From: Paenibacillus piscarius | GTDB lineage: Bacteria; Bacillota; Bacilli; Paenibacillales; Paenibacillaceae | Reading direction: 5' to 3' | Length of the DNA stretch: 64,000 nucleotides | Assembly (NCBI RefSeq): GCF_022234545.1 | Contig: NZ_JAIEUI010000010.1 | Span: forward strand, 170,068-234,067 | Part shown: in pieces, positions 60,866 through 64,000 of the stretch | Layout of the letters: every line of letters starts with the position of its first letter | Numbering within the stretch: the stretch's first letter is position 1 | Translations under genes and position numbers: made by a program | The notes under the pieces: generated by a model | Seen by the model: only the letters and a program-made list of their open reading frames with translations | Told to the model about the DNA's origin: nothing | Databases searched by the model: none

Positions 60866-60893
60866 AAGCCTGACCGCATGAACGATCAGGCTT
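60866..60893 (-). terminator. Terminator after qcrC
   Basis: AAGCCTGA/TCAGGCTT (60866-60873 with 60886-60893), 12-base loop, TTTTGTGTG on the minus strand. Moderate strength; ypjA may be reached by read-through. Confidence 0.75.
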
Positions 60894-60907
60894 GCGTAAT
60901 TTTCATT

Positions 60908-61780
60908 TTACTGTTCACTTTTTTGTTTGGCAAGCCAGCCCGCCAGCGCATCAACATCCTGCTCGCTTAAGCCTGCTCCCATGGCCGTCTCATACATCGG
61001 CGGCATGTTCCCCTGGCCTTCCTTAATGATAGCCAGGATTGCGGCCTTATCATGCGTATCGCCTACACCGCGTAGCGAAGGCCCGCTAGTTCCCTTCAGA
61101 TCAGTGCCGTGGCAGGAGATACAGGTTGCCTGCTTGAACAGCGCCATGGCCGGGTCATCCTTGTCCACAATCGCAATGCTCTTCGGCTGGACCGCACTTG
61201 TGGTCGGCTTGCCCGCCGCCTTGTTCTCTGCGGCCTTCTCCTCACGCTGGATATGCTCCGGAATCTGGTTCGTTTCCGCCATCTCATGCTTGTATTCCGT
61301 CCAGGCTGTATTGGTCAGGTAGATAATCGCTGCCAGGGACAGGAACATCAGCGAGGAAGCAATCGGTCTGCGGTAGAACCGGCGCTCCCGGCCCGTATCC
61401 AGGAATGGGGCAAGCAGCAGCGCCCCGAAGGCCACGCCCGTCACGCCTAGCGTACCTAGCACAATGTAGTCACCGGATGCATAAGGCAGCTTCAGATACT
61501 GATAGAGGAACAGGAAATACCAGTCCGGGATGGGAATGACCGATGCTGCCGGATTCGCAGGGAACCCGAGCGGCGCCGGCTCTGAGATGGTCAGGACCAG
61601 AATGCCTACCAGCACCACTACGCCCACCATCCATTCCTTCAGCAGGAAGTTGGGGATGAAGGCCTCTGATTTGCCCGGATATGCGGTGTAGTCAGGCGGG
61701 GTAATGAACCCGTTGCCCCTGCGGACCCGGGAATCCCCGACATAGACCACCTTCTCTTTGGAGTCGTCTCCGTGTGCCAT
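60908..61780 (-). CDS. qcrC: Menaquinol-cytochrome c reductase cytochrome b/c subunit
   Basis: 290 residues. The N-terminal half resembles subunit IV of cytochrome b6f with three membrane helices (about 45-65, 95-120 and 130-150). The C-terminal half is a cytochrome c domain with the heme motif CISCHG and the distal methionine region GNMPPMYETAMG. This split b/c fusion is typical of Bacillales. Charged linker about 180-210. Confidence 0.96.
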   Translation of the reverse strand: MAHGDDSKEKVVYVGDSRVRRGNGFITPPDYTAYPGKSEAFIPNFLLKEWMVGVVVLVGILVLTISEPAPLGFPANPAASVIPIPDWYFLFLYQYLKLPYASGDYIVLGTLGVTGVAFGALLLAPFLDTGRERRFYRRPIASSLMFLSLAAIIYLTNTAWTEYKHEMAETNQIPEHIQREEKAAENKAAGKPTTSAVQPKSIAIVDKDDPAMALFKQATCISCHGTDLKGTSGPSLRGVGDTHDKAAILAIIKEGQGNMPPMYETAMGAGLSEQDVDALAGWLAKQKSEQ

Positions 61781-61804
61781 GACAGTGCCTCCTATAATGG
61801 TATT

Positions 61805-62476
61805 TTACAATGGACCGGAAATGCCTTGTCTGCGGATCATGATGAAATGTCCGACCAGCAGTATAAGCAGGACCGCCGGGAGGAAGAATACATGGAGGGC
61901 GAAGAAGCGGGTCAGCGTCTCAGCGCCGGCAATGGTACCGCCCTGCATCAGCTCCTTCAGCACCGGTCCCATGAACGGAACCGAATTGGCAATCTCCAGC
62001 GTAACCTTGGTGGCGAAATAGGCTTTGTTATCCCAAGGAAGCAGGTAACCAGTCAGGCCCAGGCCCAGCATAACGAAGAAGATTAACATGCCTACGACCC
62101 AGTTCATCTCACGCGGAGCCTTGTAGGAGCCGGTGAAGAATACGCGCATTGTATGCAGGAACATCATGACAATGACCAGACTTGCGCCCCAGTGATGCAT
62201 CCCGCGGACGATTTTACCGAAGGCTACCTTGGTCTGCAGATATTCCACACTGGCATAGGCATTGATAATATCGGGCACATAATACATCGTCAGGAACATA
62301 CCGGACAGAATCTGGATGACGGTAATGAAGAAGGTCAAACCGCCGAAGCAGTAGACGAAGGCCGAGAAATGATGCGCCGGATTGACATGCTCGGGAACCT
62401 CGTGGTCGGCCACATCTCTCCAGATCGGTGTAATATCCAGACGTTCGTCGATCCAGTTATATACGTTTTTGAACAC
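61805..62476 (-). CDS. qcrB: Menaquinol-cytochrome c reductase cytochrome b subunit
   Basis: 223 residues from a GTG at 62476, preceded by GGAGGCG; this gives almost exactly the 224 residues of B. subtilis QcrB. Four membrane helices carry the heme-binding histidines (MHHWGASLVIVMMFLHTMRVFF and the HVFFLPAVLL region), and the cytochrome b6-like GYLLPWD motif is present. Starts four bases after qcrA. Confidence 0.96.
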   Translation of the reverse strand: MFKNVYNWIDERLDITPIWRDVADHEVPEHVNPAHHFSAFVYCFGGLTFFITVIQILSGMFLTMYYVPDIINAYASVEYLQTKVAFGKIVRGMHHWGASLVIVMMFLHTMRVFFTGSYKAPREMNWVVGMLIFFVMLGLGLTGYLLPWDNKAYFATKVTLEIANSVPFMGPVLKELMQGGTIAGAETLTRFFALHVFFLPAVLLILLVGHFIMIRRQGISGPL

Positions 62477-62480
62477 GCCC

Positions 62481-63035
62481 TTACGCCTCCTTCTTAGCTT
62501 GCGTATTCGGAACGATTTCTCCCAGATACACCCAGCCTCCGTCAATCTTCGTGGTGTACTGGTCCAGCGGCTTGGCCGCTACAGCCAGCTGCTTGCCCTC
62601 TTTGGTATAGCGGGCGCCATGGCAGGGGCAATGATATTCATCGGGATACGTCTTGTTGTTGTTCCAGCCCACCGTACAGCCCAGATGCTTGCAGATCGGT
62701 GAAAGCGCATAAATATCTCCGTTCGCGCCTTTCCTTATCCACGCTGTCAATAGCGATGTACTGGCATACCACCCGTCCTGCTGCGGAAGCTCGAAGGTGA
62801 ACTCCTGAGGCACGTCGGTGATGGCCGACACCTCTGCGACCTTGATGAAGGTTCCCTCGCCCTTTTTATGTAAGATCGGGTCTACGGCAAACCGGACCAT
62901 TGGCATTAGTGCGCCAACCCCCATAAAAGCGGTAGCTCCGCCGAGCGTATACGTCAAAAATTGTCTGCGCGACATCTCTTTTCGGCTAGGCGGTTTAAGC
63001 GGATGGGAATCCTGGTCTTCGTTAAGGCTGCTCAT
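62481..63035 (-). CDS. qcrA: Menaquinol-cytochrome c reductase Rieske subunit
   Basis: 184 residues from the ATG at 63035, with AAAGGGGG upstream. A twin-arginine-like region MSRRQFLTYTLGGATAFMG anchors the protein. The Rieske [2Fe-2S] ligands are CKHLGCTVGW and CPCHGARY. It passes electrons from menaquinol to cytochrome c. First gene of qcrABC. Confidence 0.96.
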   Translation of the reverse strand: MSSLNEDQDSHPLKPPSRKEMSRRQFLTYTLGGATAFMGVGALMPMVRFAVDPILHKKGEGTFIKVAEVSAITDVPQEFTFELPQQDGWYASTSLLTAWIRKGANGDIYALSPICKHLGCTVGWNNNKTYPDEYHCPCHGARYTKEGKQLAVAAKPLDQYTTKIDGGWVYLGEIVPNTQAKKEA

Positions 63036-63241
63036 ACTGTGTGTAACCCCCTTTTCAAAATTGGAGAAGGCACAATACATTTCTGTCAATTAATCCGTTT
63101 TCAATGAAATAAATCACATGACATATAAGTTCATCCTTATCATAGCTTAGCGGTCCAAAACCCGTCAAGAATATTGTCTAAATTGTGACAGGCGTTTGAG
63201 GCTGTTTTTTAATAAATTGTTGATTTTTCGTCACATTTAAC

Positions 63242-63667
63242 TCATTTTCCTCTCTCCCACAAAGCCTGAATTTCTCTCCGCACATATGCACTGACCGGGA
63301 TCTCCGAATCTGCTGCAATTGCAGGCAGGCAAAGGGTTAAATCGCTTTCAACCATCTCCCCGGCAGGGAGCATTTCGTTGGCAGACAGCACAATAGCATA
63401 CTGGAAGCCTATGGATTTGACTTTTCGGCAAACCTCATTCAGCATAGCCGTGCTGCCTTGCCCCGCATACTGCACTGCAGGGTAGGTTACGATCCGTCCC
63501 TGAAAAGGCTTCTCCACCAAATCCAGGAAATCGCGCTGCCGTTCGAGGGCATAAACCGTCTCGGGCGGTGTCTCTGTGCCCTGCAGTCCGCTGTAAGGAA
63601 TCACACAGGTATCATAGTAATGTCCGTCCGTCTCCCAGGTCTTTCTGTCAAAATCACTAAATTTCAT
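63242..63667 (-). CDS. ypiF: DUF2487 protein YpiF
   Basis: 141 residues from the ATG at 63667 after AAGGAGG. Soluble, with the family-like start MKFSDFDRKTWETDGHYYDT and VIPYSGLQG. Function unknown; in B. subtilis ypiF lies directly before qcrA, as here (206 bases apart). Confidence 0.88.
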   Translation of the reverse strand: MKFSDFDRKTWETDGHYYDTCVIPYSGLQGTETPPETVYALERQRDFLDLVEKPFQGRIVTYPAVQYAGQGSTAMLNEVCRKVKSIGFQYAIVLSANEMLPAGEMVESDLTLCLPAIAADSEIPVSAYVRREIQALWERGK

Positions 63668-63759
63668 AGATTGCCTCCTTCTGGCCGCTCCTGCAGCGAC
63701 ATTAATCACTATTACAAGCATCATAATCAAGCGGAGGCTGCTTGGCAATCACACGCGCA

Positions 63760-63825
63760 AAATAACCCCACAAAGCGGGGCTTTAACGTAGGTGATGACT
63801 CAGGTACTTTGCGGGGACCCAAAAC
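63760..63825 (+). repeat. Dispersed hairpin repeat B, copy 3 (long form)
   Basis: AAATAACCCCACAAAG at the left and ACTTTGCGGGGACCC at the right, with about 28 bases between them, including a second short hairpin CCCC/GGGG (63766-63780). Copy 1 looks like this copy with about 24 loop bases deleted. Confidence 0.8.
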
Positions 63826-63844
63826 CTATAAATTATCTCATGCG

Positions 63845-63934
63845 AAAACGGCTATGCCGTCCTTTTTAAGGACTACACCCGTTTCAGCGAGAAATATAAG
63901 GATAAGTTATGGTGTGAAACATATACATTCTTAT
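63845..63934 (+). repeat. Dispersed hairpin repeat A, copy 2, interrupted
   Basis: Starts AAAACGGCTATGCCGTCC and continues GAGAAATATAAGGATAAG, matching copy 1 at 13883. Identity stops abruptly after ATTCTTAT (63927-63934); the final ATTTC of copy 1 is replaced by the group II intron end. Confidence 0.85.
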
Positions 63935-64000
63935 CTAGAGTAAAGGGCTGGTATAACCCAGCCCCTCCTCATCAAACCGTACGTGAGGTTTTCCCTCATA
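63935..64000 (-). mobile_element. Group II intron, 3' end only (domains V and VI)
   Basis: Read on the minus strand from the right edge, TATGAGGGAAAACCTCACG then TACGG form most of a domain V hairpin with a GAAA-type loop and 2-base bulge. Domain VI follows as GGGCTGG/CCAGCCC (63945-63951 with 63958-63964), ending CTTTACTCTAG. The body and reverse transcriptase gene, if any, lie outside the window. The 3' boundary at 63935 is set by where repeat A stops matching. Confidence 0.85.

Overview
The window reads as a chromosomal core segment of an endospore-forming, low-to-moderate GC Firmicute, most likely Paenibacillus. The evidence is gene content and order: ypiF, qcrABC, ypjA, ypjB, a yitT/ypjC relative, a MazG gene, dapB, mgsA, bshB1, bshA, cca, birA, panBCD, dinG, a ypmB (tseB) relative, asnS, dnaD and nth occur in nearly the arrangement known from Bacillus subtilis, although other genes are interposed. 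Bacillithiol synthesis (bshA, bshB1), the sporulation protein YpjB, a GerMN lipoprotein, SLH and copper-amine-oxidase-like surface domains, and a double-headed bacterial dynamin fit that assignment. The genus is inferred, not proven. I see no rRNA, tRNA, CRISPR array, prophage or complete insertion sequence.

Layout. 1-1590: end of an rRNA-type methyltransferase gene and an RluA-type pseudouridine synthase (+). 1636-9822: MarR regulator, parC, parE, a two-gene ABC exporter and a secreted SGNH hydrolase (all -). 9823-10779: repeat-rich non-coding DNA. 10780-20779: CAP-domain secreted protein, WG-repeat protein, GNAT enzyme, PurT, a 1224-residue dynamin, a small conserved protein and endonuclease III (all -). 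20989-27776: a cell-surface block with an SLH protein, a GerMN lipoprotein and two tandem paralogous amidases. 27992-34831: leuCD (-), a divergent LysR gene (+), then a T-box-controlled proBAC cluster (+). 34832-35270: four 51-bp repeats. 35271-42571: dnaD, asnS, ackA, a 3-hydroxyacyl-CoA dehydrogenase, a minimal FtsH-like protease with a co-translated membrane partner, and a nucleotidyltransferase. 42859-49146: tseB-like gene, amidohydrolase, rex, dinG and a TPR gene. 49261-58092: panDCB behind an attenuator-like leader, birA, cca, bacillithiol genes, mgsA, dapB, TPR and MazG genes. 58212-63667: a YitT-family gene (+), ypjB, ypjA, qcrCBA and ypiF (-). The right edge holds a composite repeat interrupted by the 3' end of a group II intron.

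How the genes work together. Most of the window is housekeeping: chromosome decatenation (ParCE), repair (Nth, DinG), tRNA maturation and charging (Cca, AsnS), replication initiation (DnaD), proline, leucine, lysine and pantothenate synthesis, redox control (Rex, bacillithiol, the menaquinol-cytochrome c reductase) and envelope remodelling (two amidases, the SLH protein, the TseB-like protein). Many neighbours overlap by 4-17 bases, which suggests translational coupling.

The most unusual items are (i) a family of hairpin-rich intergenic repeats, two of which share the same 10-bp ends and sit directly against terminators, one of them apparently the insertion site of the group II intron; (ii) four 51-bp repeats with an AT-rich palindromic core that also form an open frame of 17-residue repeats; (iii) a 500-residue FtsH-like protease lacking the usual extracytoplasmic domain, paired with a small single-pass protein; and (iv) a roughly 260-nt leader with an intrinsic terminator ahead of panB. 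Coordinates of starts were adjusted by ribosome binding sites where the longest frame looked wrong.
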